Shown one piece after another: positions 1 through 9,104 of a DNA stretch of 64,000 nucleotides. A model generated the notes under the pieces. The model was not told the origin of the DNA, did not search any database, and saw only the letters and a program-made list of their open reading frames with translations. This stretch comes from Pigmentiphaga sp. (GTDB lineage: Bacteria; Pseudomonadota; Gammaproteobacteria; Burkholderiales; Burkholderiaceae_B). The stretch spans positions 62,001 through 126,000 of the forward strand of contig JALOAI010000010.1 in assembly GCA_023228945.1 (NCBI GenBank). The letters run 5' to 3'. Position 1 is the stretch's first letter; the number at the start of each line of letters is the position of its first letter. A program made the position numbers and the translations under genes.

Positions 1-1
1 G

Positions 2-970
2 GAAAAGAGCCGACAAAAGGCGCAGATGCTCGGCTACATCAGCCACGACCTGCGCGCGCCGCTGGCGGCGATCGCCGGCTATAGCCAGGTGCTGCCGGAT
101 ATTCCCCCGGCGGAGCAGGGCCGCCATCTGAAGGCGATCGATCGCGCCGTCAATTATCAATTGCAATTGATCGACGAACTGCTGGAGTATTCCCGCGAGG
201 ATCTGCGGCCATTGCAAATTCGTCTCGAAAACGTCGATCTGTTCGAACTCTTGCAAGACGTTGCCGACCATGCCGCCGAGCTGGCGAAACGGCAGAACAA
301 TCACTTCGTGTTCGAACTGACCCGCCCGTTGCCGCGCCGGGTGGTGGTCGATCCTCGCCGCTTGCAGCAGGTATTGCTCAACCTGCTGTCCAATGCCGCC
401 AAGTTCACCCGGGGCGGCGAAATCCGTTTGCGGGCCGAGGGGGCGGATCGGCAAGGCCTGGTGAGGTTTGCCGTCTCGGATAGCGGCATCGGTATCGACG
501 TGGAACATCAGAAGAACGTGTTTCAGGCTTTTCTCCAATTGCAGCAGGCGCATGGCAGCGTGGGCCTGGGTTTATTCATCGCTCAGCGCATCGTCGATGG
601 CCTGGGTGGAAAACTGCGGCTCGACAGCCAGCCGGGGGAGGGCAGCGTGTTCTCTTTCGAGCTGGAGCTGGCCGTTGATGGCGACGATTCGGTGCCGGCG
701 GGGATGGTTCAGAATCATCGTTGGCAGGCTCCTGCCCGCTCGTCCGCCGCGCCGGTTCCGCCGGAGGCGGCGCGCGCCGAACTGGCGCTTTTGGCCCGGG
801 CCGGACGTTTGTCGGATATCGAAGACTGGATCGCGCATTATGGCGCGCACGATCCGCCATGGCGCGATTATGTGCGCGAGGTGCAATGGGCCTTGCAAGA
901 GTTGGATTTCGAGGCCATCGAGCGTGCCGCGTTGTGGGATTCCGGACATGACAGGCGCGAAGAGCGATGA
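2..970 (+). CDS. Sensor histidine kinase, 3' part
   Basis: The reading frame is open from the first bases of the window, so the gene begins upstream and only its last 322 residues are seen. They hold the H-box with the phospho-accepting histidine (SHDLRAPLA, about visible residue 15), the N-box (NLLSNAAKF), the G1 box (DSGIGI) and the G2 box (GLGLFIAQRIV), so autophosphorylation should be intact. About 100 residues follow the ATPase domain and show no receiver-domain motifs. The stop codon overlaps the start of the TonB-dependent receptor (ATGA), suggesting co-translation. The AraC-type response regulator at 9101-9934 is the only regulator of matching type nearby and is a plausible partner; that pairing is inference. 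The sensed signal cannot be judged because the sensor domain lies outside the window. Confidence 0.9.
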   Translation, partial: EKSRQKAQMLGYISHDLRAPLAAIAGYSQVLPDIPPAEQGRHLKAIDRAVNYQLQLIDELLEYSREDLRPLQIRLENVDLFELLQDVADHAAELAKRQNNHFVFELTRPLPRRVVVDPRRLQQVLLNLLSNAAKFTRGGEIRLRAEGADRQGLVRFAVSDSGIGIDVEHQKNVFQAFLQLQQAHGSVGLGLFIAQRIVDGLGGKLRLDSQPGEGSVFSFELELAVDGDDSVPAGMVQNHRWQAPARSSAAPVPPEAARAELALLARAGRLSDIEDWIAHYGAHDPPWRDYVREVQWALQELDFEAIERAALWDSGHDRREER

Positions 971-3183
971 TCGCGCGCCGAAGAGCGGGCCGCGCCCATC
1001 GCGAAGGGGCCGGGCGCGGCCGCGAGCACCTCGCGCCGCGGGCTGGCCCGAATCCTGGTGAAGAAGCCCTGGCCGGCAGACCCGGGAGCTTCGCCGCACG
1101 TCCAGGCGCACGTCTGGCCGCCGCCATCCTGCTGCTTGGCCTGGGTGGGGCGGCGCGAGGCTGGGAGCCGTCCGCCGAAATGCCCGCGATTCGCGTGACG
1201 CCGGCCGAGAGCGCCTTGACGAGCGGCGGGCTGGCGCGGGCGGAGGAAGAGGCCGAACAGAGCATCGGCAACGTCTCGGTCGTGCCAGCCGAAGCGTATC
1301 GCTCCGGTCCCGTGATCAGTCTGCACGAGGCCTTGGCGGGAAGTCCCGGGGTGTATGCGCCCAGCCCGGCGGGCCAGCAATCGGTCAGGCTGTCGATTCG
1401 CGGCTCGGGGCTCTCCACGGCATTCTCCATGCGGGGTGTGCGCCTGCTCCGCGACGGTATGCAGCTGTCCCGCGCCGACGGTTTTGCCGACACCACCTGG
1501 CTGGATCCGCTAAGCGCCGAGGCAATCGAGGTGTATCGCGGCGCCAATGCCATGAGTTTGGGCGTGAGCACGCTGGGCGGCGCCATCAACGCCATTTCGC
1601 CAACGGCCTATTCCTGGCGGGGGCGCGAAGTGAGAGTCGAGGCCGGCGGCGACGGCTACCGTCATTGGCAGGCGAGAGCGGCGGGGCGCGGCGAACGAGG
1701 TCTCGATGCCTATGTGGCGGTTTCGGAGTTTCGCACCGATGGCGCGCGCGATCATGCGGAACAAATCGTTCGCCGCTTCTACGCCAATGCCGGCTATCGT
1801 TTCGGGCCCACCGCGGAGTCGCGGCTGCACCTGGGCGTGGAGCAGAACCGGCAACAGTTCCCGGGCCCCCTGAGCCTTGAGCAGATGCGGCAAGATCCCC
1901 GCCAGGCCAGCGCCCGCGCGGTACGGGCCGACGAAGCCCTGGAGCTTTGGCCGCGCTGGAATCTGGCGTACCAGCACGTCTGGCAGCCGGCACCGGCCCA
2001 TCGCGTGCTGCTGGGGGCCTATACCGGGCAGACGACGTTCATCAATCCCAATGCCAACCTCGAGCTGAGCTATCGGGCTCGCGACCATGGTGTTTCCGTG
2101 CGCCACGAATGGGAGGGGCAAGTGGGCAACCGGCCGGTGGGCTGGCTCTGGGGCGCGAACCTGGCCTGGAGCCAGTCGGCCAATCAAACCCACGGGCCGG
2201 TATGGCTGGCCGACGTGCTGCTCGACCCCCGGCCGGTGCTGTTCGAAGAGATCCAGTCGAAGATCTGGACGCACGAGCTGTATGCCGAAGGCCGTTGGCG
2301 GTTGCGGCCAGGGTTGACTCTGGTCGGTGGCCTGCTCGCCACCTGGGCTCGCCGCGGGGTCGATCTGGATGTCGTCAACCAGACCAGTCTGATGCCGCTG
2401 TTTCGCGAGGTCGAGCAGGCGGAGCGCTACTTCGGCCTGAGTCCGCGCCTCGGGGCGGTTTGGCAAGCCGCGCCCAGGGTGCAGTTTTTTGCCAATCTTT
2501 CGCGCAGCTTCGAACCGCCGACGAGTGCGGAGTTCGTCAGTGTGTCCGGCATTTTGCAGGCACAGCGCGCCACCACGGCCGAGGTGGGCTCGCGAGGCGG
2601 CGATTCGCGCTTCGGTTGGGAAGTGGCGGGGTATCACAGCCGCGTGGGTTCCGAGTTGCTCGGGATCGAGTTCCCGCCGAACAGCGGGCGATTCGTGGCG
2701 GCGAACATCGATCGTACCCGCCGCTTCGGCCTGGAGGCCAAGTGGCACGGCATCTGGCGCATGCCCGGCCGGATGGGGCGCTTGACATGGGATCTGGCCT
2801 ATACCTGGAGCCGTGGGACGATCGTTGAATCGGACGGATTCAACGGCAAGGTGCTGCCCGGCGTTCCGGTGCATTACGGGCGGCTTGCGCTGCGTTATGT
2901 CCATCCGGATGGCTGGTATGGCGGCCCCGATTGGGAGCTGGCTTCGGGCTGGTATGTCGATCAGGCCAACACCCTGCGGGCGCCCGGCCACGGCGTTTGG
3001 CATCTGACGGGAGGCTACGCCAGCCCGGATGGCCGCAGGCGATGGTTTATCAGCCTGCGCAATGTGGCCGACAAAACCTATGTGGCGAACACCTCGTATC
3101 TGGTGGCGGCCGCGCCGGGGGCGGAGGCCTATTATCCCGGCCAGGGACGGACCTGGATCGCGGGTCTGCAATGGCACTGGTAA
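967..3183 (+). CDS. TonB-dependent outer-membrane receptor
   Basis: A 738-residue protein with a plug domain (about residues 85-210, with SIRGSGLS and GGAINAIS stretches typical of the FecA/siderophore receptor plug) and a C-terminal beta-barrel ending in aromatic residues (LQWHW), as outer-membrane proteins do. A hydrophobic export signal (LAAAILLLGLGG) starts only about 45 residues after the ATG, so the first codons may be mis-assigned or the signal is unusually extended. No other good start is visible in frame, and the ATG overlaps the kinase stop by four bases. The likely role is energy-dependent uptake of a ferric chelate or similar nutrient across the outer membrane; the substrate cannot be read from sequence. 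Coupling to a sensor kinase suggests signal-dependent expression. Confidence 0.88.
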   Translation: MIARRRAGRAHREGAGRGREHLAPRAGPNPGEEALAGRPGSFAARPGARLAAAILLLGLGGAARGWEPSAEMPAIRVTPAESALTSGGLARAEEEAEQSIGNVSVVPAEAYRSGPVISLHEALAGSPGVYAPSPAGQQSVRLSIRGSGLSTAFSMRGVRLLRDGMQLSRADGFADTTWLDPLSAEAIEVYRGANAMSLGVSTLGGAINAISPTAYSWRGREVRVEAGGDGYRHWQARAAGRGERGLDAYVAVSEFRTDGARDHAEQIVRRFYANAGYRFGPTAESRLHLGVEQNRQQFPGPLSLEQMRQDPRQASARAVRADEALELWPRWNLAYQHVWQPAPAHRVLLGAYTGQTTFINPNANLELSYRARDHGVSVRHEWEGQVGNRPVGWLWGANLAWSQSANQTHGPVWLADVLLDPRPVLFEEIQSKIWTHELYAEGRWRLRPGLTLVGGLLATWARRGVDLDVVNQTSLMPLFREVEQAERYFGLSPRLGAVWQAAPRVQFFANLSRSFEPPTSAEFVSVSGILQAQRATTAEVGSRGGDSRFGWEVAGYHSRVGSELLGIEFPPNSGRFVAANIDRTRRFGLEAKWHGIWRMPGRMGRLTWDLAYTWSRGTIVESDGFNGKVLPGVPVHYGRLALRYVHPDGWYGGPDWELASGWYVDQANTLRAPGHGVWHLTGGYASPDGRRRWFISLRNVADKTYVANTSYLVAAAPGAEAYYPGQGRTWIAGLQWHW

Positions 3184-3223
3184 TGGGCGTCCCCGGAACC
3201 GTGATCCCCGGGGGGTCGGGACA

Positions 3224-3265
3224 GGCCCGGCACACTGAGTAGCGTACCGGGCCGGGACGGGTTTT
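3224..3265 (+). terminator. Possible terminator between convergent genes
   Basis: A 7-bp stem (GGCCCGG at 3224-3230 and CCGGGCC at 3247-3253) is followed by a short run of T at 3262-3265. It sits in the 80-bp gap after the TonB receptor and before the stop of the convergent adhesin gene. The loop is long (16 nt) and the T-run short, so support is weak. Confidence 0.3.
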
Positions 3266-6200
3266 ACGCGAGGTGGAAGTCCCACTCGACCGGCTGCAGA
3301 TAGCTGCCGGCCATTTCTTCGGAGGTAATGAAGGCGTTGGCGATCTCGTGGATCGCCACGCCGTTCTCCGCCTGGTTCACCCAGTAGGCATGGCCGCCGG
3401 ACTCGGCTTCGCGGCCCAGGAAGTGCTGGTAGAGCAGGGCGATCTGATCGGCCGAAGAGAGCGCCGAGAATTGAGTGTCCTCGGTGCTGTTGTACTCCGC
3501 CGAGTAGAGCATCCAAAGCCCGATCTCGCCGATCGACTTGCCCTGGGCGTATTGTTCCGCCCAGTACTGGAAGCCGGTGACTTCGGCCTGACGACCCAGC
3601 ACCTGCCCATAAAGCGAGGCGATCCAGGTGAGCGGCAGATCGTTTTGTACCGTATAGATCCCATTGTCGAAGGCGATCGATTCGATATTGATCAACTGAT
3701 GGACCTGATCGGGATTGGCGAGCGATGTCACCCAGGTGATGCCATGGTCGCGCACGATCTCGTAGTCCTCGATGCCGCCGGCGTAGCTTGCAACGTCATG
3801 GTCGAGACCGCCATGCAGGGTGGCCGGGCCCTGGCCGCCGGCCAGGACGTCATTGCCCGCGTTGCCGAAGGCCAGGCCATGGTCGCCATTCAGCGCCACG
3901 GTGTCGTCGCCGCCGCCCGCCTGCACCGTCACGTGATCACCGTCCAGCGCGAACGATTGCCGGCCGTCGTCGCCAAAGACCAGAAGGTGGGAGTTGTTGC
4001 CGACGACCTCGATGCCGTCGCCGACGACGACCGCAAAGTCGAGGTCTCGCAGCTCCAGGGTGGTGCCGGCCGGCAAGGCGCTGGCATCGATCACCAGGGC
4101 ATCGAGATGATCCCCCCGGGACGCGCCCGAGGCGGCGCCGTCGATGACGATGCGGCCTATCGACTCCGCGCCTTCGCTGGCGCCGAGTTCCAGGCGATTG
4201 ACCCAGAGATTGGCGCCGTCGGGCAGGCTATCGAGGAAGGTCCGGCCACCGTCGAGCATGCCGGGCTTGCCGCCGTCGCCGCCGTCGACGCCGATCCGGA
4301 TGGCTTCGATCAGGTCGAGCTTGCCCGCCTGGTCGTCGGGCAGGCGCAGGCCGTGGGCCACGAGGTGCACCTGCGAGGGCAGGGCGACGCTGGTGTAGTT
4401 CGGGCTGCCCACGATATCTTCATAGAGCAGGGGTAGCAGTACGCCGCCGCCGCCGTCGCCGGGGGTATAGACCAGTTGGTAATCCGTGCCGCCGTCCGCG
4501 TGCTCGGTGATGATCTCGGTGACCCGGCCATTGCCCAGCTTGCCGTCCACCCGGGTGGTGGTCGTGCCATCGTCGTCGGTATCCACCTTCTTGCGGCCGT
4601 CGACGACTTCGCCGATGGGACGTTGCGGTGTTTCGGGCGCGGGGCTTTCGGGGTACGGCGTGTCGTTGCGCACCGTCACGCCCAGTAGTTCGCCGGCGGC
4701 ATGGCCGTGGTCGTCCTGCAGGGGCTGGTCGGCGTCGCCGTCGATCTCGGGGTGATACCAGATGCGCACCGATTGGCCGGGTCGCACGGGGGTTTCGAGC
4801 GTGAGGCTCATCGTCTTGCCGGGGCCATCGATGGCGATGGCGCTGACCGGAACTTCGGCGCCGCCGACCAGCACGCGGAACTGCGCGGCATCGGGCAGAC
4901 TGGCCGGATCGAGCGTGCCGTCGTCGGTGTAGCGCAGCGTCAGCGTGCCGGCGTTGGCGCTGGCGCCGGTGAACAGGGGCGCGTCGCCGCCGGCCTGCGA
5001 GTGCGGATGGGCAACCACCGGGCCCTGCTGGCTGGCGAGCACATTGAGATGGCCGTCGTCATCCGTATAGCGGGCGACGAAGCGCACGGGAACGCCGCCA
5101 TCATCGGCTTGCAGGGTATAGGACATTCCGTTGGCGTCGGGAATGTCCGCCCAGTCTTGAGCTGCCTCGTCCCAACGTTGCCATTGGTAGCCAAAGTCGT
5201 CGGCATCCTGCACGGGCAGAGGGCCATCGATATCGCTCAGCGGGACGCTGACCGCGGCCTTCAGGGTGGCGCCCACCTGGGCGATGCCGGACAGCTGAAT
5301 CTCGCCGTACGGGGCGTCATTGACGGCGGTGACGTCATGCGCAAGGGCAACGGCGTCGGCCGAAACCGGGGTCGCGCCACCGGTGGCGCCCGCCGGGACC
5401 AGATCCAGGTAGTGCCGGGCATCGGCGGCGGTGTAGTCGCCACCGAACGAGCTATCGACCAAATGTGCCGCCAATGCCGGAACTTCGCGGTCGCCCTGGC
5501 TGTTCCAGTTCTCGCGTGGATGAAAGCGCAGCAGCGTATCGGCGTCGAGCAACAGCGCGTGGCTGGCCGACACCTCGCCCACTTCGTTCCAGGTGGTGCC
5601 GCCGTCGAGGCTGTACTCCCAGTTGCCGCGGACGCCGTCGCTGTCGTTGACATTGATGGCGAGGCCGCCCAGCTGGTCGGGGGCGTCGAGCTTGTCGATG
5701 TCGGCAAAAGCCGGGCCGAACAGATCGCCCGCCGTGGCGCCGTTCCAGCCGTCGCCGTCGTCTTCGGCGATGGGATCGAGGGTGACGGTGTCCTGGCTGG
5801 CGACCGGCGCTTGGTTGGTGCCGCTCACCGCGATGCGGATCGCTTGCGTCGAGAGGCCGCCTTCGCCGTCGGACACCTGGACGTCGAAGCTATCGGTCTT
5901 GAGCACGCCCTTGGCCAGGGCTTCGATGGCCTCGGGGTTGGGCTGATACACATACTCGCCGGTGGTCTGGTTGACCCACAAGGTACCGTAGTCACCGTCC
6001 TGCTTCCAGGTTTCGACGCCGGCGCCAAGGGGGCTGAAGGCATCCTTGGTGCCGTTGGGAATCGAATAGGCAAGAGTGTCGCCGTCGGGATCGTAGGCCG
6101 CGATATAGCCTCCGAGTTCGGCGGGCGCCGCGCCGTTCACCGCGAGGTCGATGCCCTCGGTGGGGAAGCGCGCGGGATCGTTGACCGGAATGACGGTGGT

Positions 6201-7259
6201 CGCCACCGGAACGGCGTCGGCCGAGAGCCGCACGTCGTCGCCCGGCGAGGCGAGATCGAGGTACTCGCGGCCATCGGCATCGGTGAACGCTTCGGGGGCC
6301 AGGCCTTGGACGCCATGGACGGCAAGCGTGGGCAGCTTGCCCAGATCGGTGTTCCAATCGGCCGCCGGTAGAAAGCGGACCAGGGCGCTACCGTCCAGCA
6401 GCAGCATGTGGCCCGGGCCGACCTCGCCGATATCCTGCCAGTTGGCGCCGCCATCGGTCGAGTACTGCCAGGCGCCGCGCAGATGATCGCTGCCATTGGT
6501 ATGGACGGCGACGCCGTCGATGGTCTCGCCAACATCGGGGTCGGCTAGCACGGGCTGGAACAGGCTGGCGACCGTCGCGCCTTGCGGATCGGCGGCATCT
6601 TCCAGAATCGACGCCAAGGTGGCCGGCGTACCGCTCCAGGTGGGCAGCTGGTCGAAGCTCGGGATCTCGAGGCCGAAGGTGCTGGCCTGGGGCTGTGCGC
6701 CCAGGGCCGCGACGTCGACCAGGACCGTGCGTCCGGCGGGCGTGGCGAGATCGGCCTCGCCGGTGGAGGAGTAGCGGACCTGGCCGGCCAGGGCCTCGAC
6801 CAGGCCCTTATCGATGGCGGAGCTCGGCGTCAGGCGGATGTCGTCCACCCACAGGTTGGAGCCGAAGGCCTGGCCGCCGGTGGCATCGTAGGAACCGGCG
6901 ACGAACTCGAAAATATACTCGCCCGCCGGCAGGCCGTTGGGATGGCTGTTTTGGGTGGAAATGTTGATCCAGCCGCCGGTATCGGCGCCACGCCGCGCGA
7001 ACAGCTCGATGGCGTCGGTGGTCGAGAGCTCGCCGGTAACCGGGTCGACCTGGCGCAGGAAGCCGAACACTTCATAGGCATCGACGTTGGCGACGGCACT
7101 GAAGCTCAGCGAGACGTGCTCTCCGGCATGAACCGAAATTATCTCTTCGCTACGGGCATAAGGGCCATGGAACGACTGGTGGCCGTCAGTCCGGAAGCCG
7201 TTTCCGTGGGGGGAGGAGTTGGAGAGCCAGCCGCCGCTCTCCACGCCCAGGTATAGCAC
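3264..7259 (-). CDS. C-terminal part of the amber-split adhesin: Ig-like, RTX and DUF4214 domains
   Basis: The frame encodes 1,331 residues from a GTG with no ribosome-binding site. It contains the rest of the beta-sandwich (to about residue 140), two copies of a unit of about 130 residues (DNA roughly 6,180-6,610 and 5,310-5,780, sharing patterns such as YSLDGGTTWNEVG and YSTDGGANWQDIG), a VCBS-like segment between them (YGTLWVNQTTGEYVY), a SwmB/Ig-like segment, an RTX-like glycine/aspartate region (GGGDDTVALNGDHG), and two DUF4214 motifs at the end (YGQVLGRQAE and YQHFLGREAE). These are hallmarks of surface or secreted type I substrates that bind calcium. Function is probably adhesion; the ligand is unknown. 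Confidence 0.7.
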   Translation of the reverse strand: MLYLGVESGGWLSNSSPHGNGFRTDGHQSFHGPYARSEEIISVHAGEHVSLSFSAVANVDAYEVFGFLRQVDPVTGELSTTDAIELFARRGADTGGWINISTQNSHPNGLPAGEYIFEFVAGSYDATGGQAFGSNLWVDDIRLTPSSAIDKGLVEALAGQVRYSSTGEADLATPAGRTVLVDVAALGAQPQASTFGLEIPSFDQLPTWSGTPATLASILEDAADPQGATVASLFQPVLADPDVGETIDGVAVHTNGSDHLRGAWQYSTDGGANWQDIGEVGPGHMLLLDGSALVRFLPAADWNTDLGKLPTLAVHGVQGLAPEAFTDADGREYLDLASPGDDVRLSADAVPVATTVIPVNDPARFPTEGIDLAVNGAAPAELGGYIAAYDPDGDTLAYSIPNGTKDAFSPLGAGVETWKQDGDYGTLWVNQTTGEYVYQPNPEAIEALAKGVLKTDSFDVQVSDGEGGLSTQAIRIAVSGTNQAPVASQDTVTLDPIAEDDGDGWNGATAGDLFGPAFADIDKLDAPDQLGGLAINVNDSDGVRGNWEYSLDGGTTWNEVGEVSASHALLLDADTLLRFHPRENWNSQGDREVPALAAHLVDSSFGGDYTAADARHYLDLVPAGATGGATPVSADAVALAHDVTAVNDAPYGEIQLSGIAQVGATLKAAVSVPLSDIDGPLPVQDADDFGYQWQRWDEAAQDWADIPDANGMSYTLQADDGGVPVRFVARYTDDDGHLNVLASQQGPVVAHPHSQAGGDAPLFTGASANAGTLTLRYTDDGTLDPASLPDAAQFRVLVGGAEVPVSAIAIDGPGKTMSLTLETPVRPGQSVRIWYHPEIDGDADQPLQDDHGHAAGELLGVTVRNDTPYPESPAPETPQRPIGEVVDGRKKVDTDDDGTTTTRVDGKLGNGRVTEIITEHADGGTDYQLVYTPGDGGGGVLLPLLYEDIVGSPNYTSVALPSQVHLVAHGLRLPDDQAGKLDLIEAIRIGVDGGDGGKPGMLDGGRTFLDSLPDGANLWVNRLELGASEGAESIGRIVIDGAASGASRGDHLDALVIDASALPAGTTLELRDLDFAVVVGDGIEVVGNNSHLLVFGDDGRQSFALDGDHVTVQAGGGDDTVALNGDHGLAFGNAGNDVLAGGQGPATLHGGLDHDVASYAGGIEDYEIVRDHGITWVTSLANPDQVHQLINIESIAFDNGIYTVQNDLPLTWIASLYGQVLGRQAEVTGFQYWAEQYAQGKSIGEIGLWMLYSAEYNSTEDTQFSALSSADQIALLYQHFLGREAESGGHAYWVNQAENGVAIHEIANAFITSEEMAGSYLQPVEWDFHLA

Positions 7260-7301
7260 CTTGTTGCCGGACTGGTCCTGGATGGTGGCCGAGGTGGGCG
7301 G

Positions 7302-7778
7302 CTAATCGCTCAGACCGCCATGCAGGACAGTGCCGTTCCCGCCCGAGAATTGGTTGCCTTGGAAAGTCTCATTGGTGGCAAGGGTTACCACACGGCCGTT
7401 CAGGTCGAGCGCGTCGGCGGCGTTGCCGTAGTAGCTGGTGCTCAGCGTCCACCCTGTGTTGCCATCCTCGAAACCCGAGTTGGGCAGGGGCACCGAGAAG
7501 TTGATCTTCAGGGCATTGCCGTTCTGGCCATTCTCCACGGCGTCGATGGCGCCGATGCGCGCCAGCCCGGTGCCGGTGCCGATATGGACGATGCCGTTGT
7601 CGTCCACGGAGAAGACGCCCTGGGTGGTGGCATTGACGTCTTGCGACGATAGCAGGGTGAACTGGTCGCCGCCGTCGGGCAGGTCGGTGGCGAAGCGAAT
7701 GTACCCGTCGGTATAGCTGCCAGTGGCGATGTCGAGACCGGCGGCGACGGCAACCGGGTTCCCGTTGTAAATACTCAT
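7302..7778 (-). CDS. N-terminal part of the amber-split adhesin
   Basis: This frame encodes 158 residues starting MSIYNGNP, preceded by AGGAC about 7 nt upstream of the ATG, a fair ribosome-binding site. There is no signal peptide, as expected for type I secreted proteins, which are exported through a C-terminal signal. Residues from about 100 on (NSGFEDGNTGW) begin a carbohydrate-binding-like beta-sandwich that is cut by the TAG codon at residue 159. If the stop is real, the product would be a short fragment lacking the C-terminal repeats and secretion signal and would probably not be exported. Confidence 0.7.
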   Translation of the reverse strand: MSIYNGNPVAVAAGLDIATGSYTDGYIRFATDLPDGGDQFTLLSSQDVNATTQGVFSVDDNGIVHIGTGTGLARIGAIDAVENGQNGNALKINFSVPLPNSGFEDGNTGWTLSTSYYGNAADALDLNGRVVTLATNETFQGNQFSGGNGTVLHGGLSD

Positions 7779-8210
7779 GAGTTTGTCCTATCGATTGGAT
7801 GCCGGAGCATGGGATAAGCTCGAAGGGCGACGCACGAAGCCGATTTGTACGGACCACCTTCCAAGGCTCGCGGTGATGCTGAGTGAAGCGGGCGAGAGCG
7901 GGGTTTGCCGCTGCGGAAAAAGACTTTGCCGAAACGGATAGCCACTGGATGAGTGAGGTACATTTCAATGGCGTCTTCGGGCGATCCGCTCGCGCAAAGG
8001 ATTCTTCCGCTCGAGCAAAGCTGGAGCTGGTGCAAGTGGGGCAGGATGCTCCCGGCAAGGCCGCTTGGCCTGCGGTCTCGGCGCTGCGGAGTACCGGTTT
8101 TTATGCCGGGCCGCCTTGTGAAGTAGAACCTCCGAGACCAGCACAGCCGCGTCGGCGGTCAGTGTGTTTTTTGAAGGCGCGGCCCTTGAGGCTGGCCGGG
8201 AGGTGGGCGA
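7779..8210. other. Gene-free spacer between divergent genes
   Basis: This 432-bp stretch separates the start of the adhesin gene (minus strand) from the start of the HNH-like gene (plus strand). The short open frames in it have no ribosome-binding site and no recognisable product. It should contain both promoters, but I found no convincing -35/-10 pair. Confidence 0.5.
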
Positions 8211-9104
8211 ATGGTCGACGAACTGATGCTGCAAGCACTCAAAGAGCAACGGGTGTCCTTGGCGGCCCTGGCGGCCAGGCTTGCGTTATGGGCGCACCCG
8301 AAGGTGCATCGGCGCCTGCTGGCGCTGCACGGCAGCGCGGCCATGTTTCCCAATGTGCGGCAGGCCCGGCCCGAGCGCGGCGAGCGGCCGGGGCAGCGGC
8401 GGGATGGCATTCTGCTCGATGACGATTGCCACGCCCTTGCCGCCATCACGTCGGCCGTGGGCCTGCCCCAATCGGTATTGGCCGGCTTTGCCGTTTGCCA
8501 TGTGTGGCCCGAGGCGGCCAGCAAAACCTCCGGCCATACGGCTGTCGCCAACCTCGTTCTTTTGCCGCGCAGTCTGGCTTCCTGGGTGCGCGACGAACCG
8601 GAGATTGGCGCCGCCTTGCAGTACCGCGCCTTCTCTTTGTACCGCTGGTGTCCGGCGAACGCGCCCGCGCGGCCCGAGGGCTATCCCCGGCGCTGGCGTG
8701 CGCCGTGCGCCGATCCGCTTGATCCGCAGCGGGACCCGGCCTTGTCGTTGTGGCTGCCCGAGCGGCGCAGGCGCCCATTGGCCGAGCGCCTGAGGCGTTG
8801 GTCGGCCAATCCTGGCTCATCGGTGCATCGTATCCTGGCCCTGCTGTGTTGGCTGCCCGAAGGAGTGCCGCGACCGGCCCTGCTGCGCCAGGTGGTCGAG
8901 GCAACGGGGTCGAACAATCCGGCCGCCTTGCTGCATGCCATGATGACCGAGCGGGGCAACGCCTATGGCGAGATCCTCGAAGAGCGCAACGGCTGGATAC
9001 GGATCCGCGACGATCTGCGCTTCTCGGTCATGGCCTTGCCGTGGCGCGGGGTGGCGCGGGCTGCGGGCGAGCCGCGAGTCGGGAGGGTTGCGGTTGACGC
9101 CTAA
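8211..9104 (+). CDS. Unrecognised protein with an HNH-like Cys-His segment
   Basis: A 297-residue protein with a strong ribosome-binding site (GGGAGGTGG) just before the ATG. I do not recognise it with certainty. Its middle part (about residues 65-150) reads like an HNH-type nuclease core: CHVWP followed by HTAVANLVLLPRSLA, then ALQYRAFSLYRW, where the His-Asn-His spacing could form a beta-beta-alpha metal site. The C-terminal third (about 200-285) looks helical and could be a winged helix. It has no signal peptide or membrane segment, so it should act in the cytoplasm. Its stop overlaps by four bases the stop of the convergent response regulator. Whether it is a nuclease is open. Confidence 0.6.
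   Translation: MVDELMLQALKEQRVSLAALAARLALWAHPKVHRRLLALHGSAAMFPNVRQARPERGERPGQRRDGILLDDDCHALAAITSAVGLPQSVLAGFAVCHVWPEAASKTSGHTAVANLVLLPRSLASWVRDEPEIGAALQYRAFSLYRWCPANAPARPEGYPRRWRAPCADPLDPQRDPALSLWLPERRRRPLAERLRRWSANPGSSVHRILALLCWLPEGVPRPALLRQVVEATGSNNPAALLHAMMTERGNAYGEILEERNGWIRIRDDLRFSVMALPWRGVARAAGEPRVGRVAVDA

Larger units (their letters stand above)
3264..7778 (-). pseudogene. Large secreted RTX/Ig-like adhesin gene split by one amber stop
   Basis: Two reading frames, 7302-7778 and 3264-7259, lie in the same frame and are separated only by one TAG codon (7302-7304) and 14 sense codons. The stop falls inside a single predicted beta-sandwich domain that opens with NSGFEDGNTGW before the stop and closes with LWVDDIRL after it. 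The intact protein would have about 1,504 residues. No ribosome-binding site or early ATG serves the second part, so it is unlikely to be a separate gene. I infer a nonsense mutation, an assembly error, or amber read-through; the last has no support here. No type I secretion genes are in the window. Confidence 0.75.

Noticed and set aside
4701..6371. A 556-codon plus-strand open frame in the adhesin gene
   Set aside because: It is antisense to clear repeat and RTX sequence, with no ribosome-binding site.
7883..8422. A 179-codon plus-strand frame before the HNH-like gene
   Set aside because: It overlaps the better-supported gene at 8211 in another frame, has no ribosome-binding site and shows no recognisable protein features.
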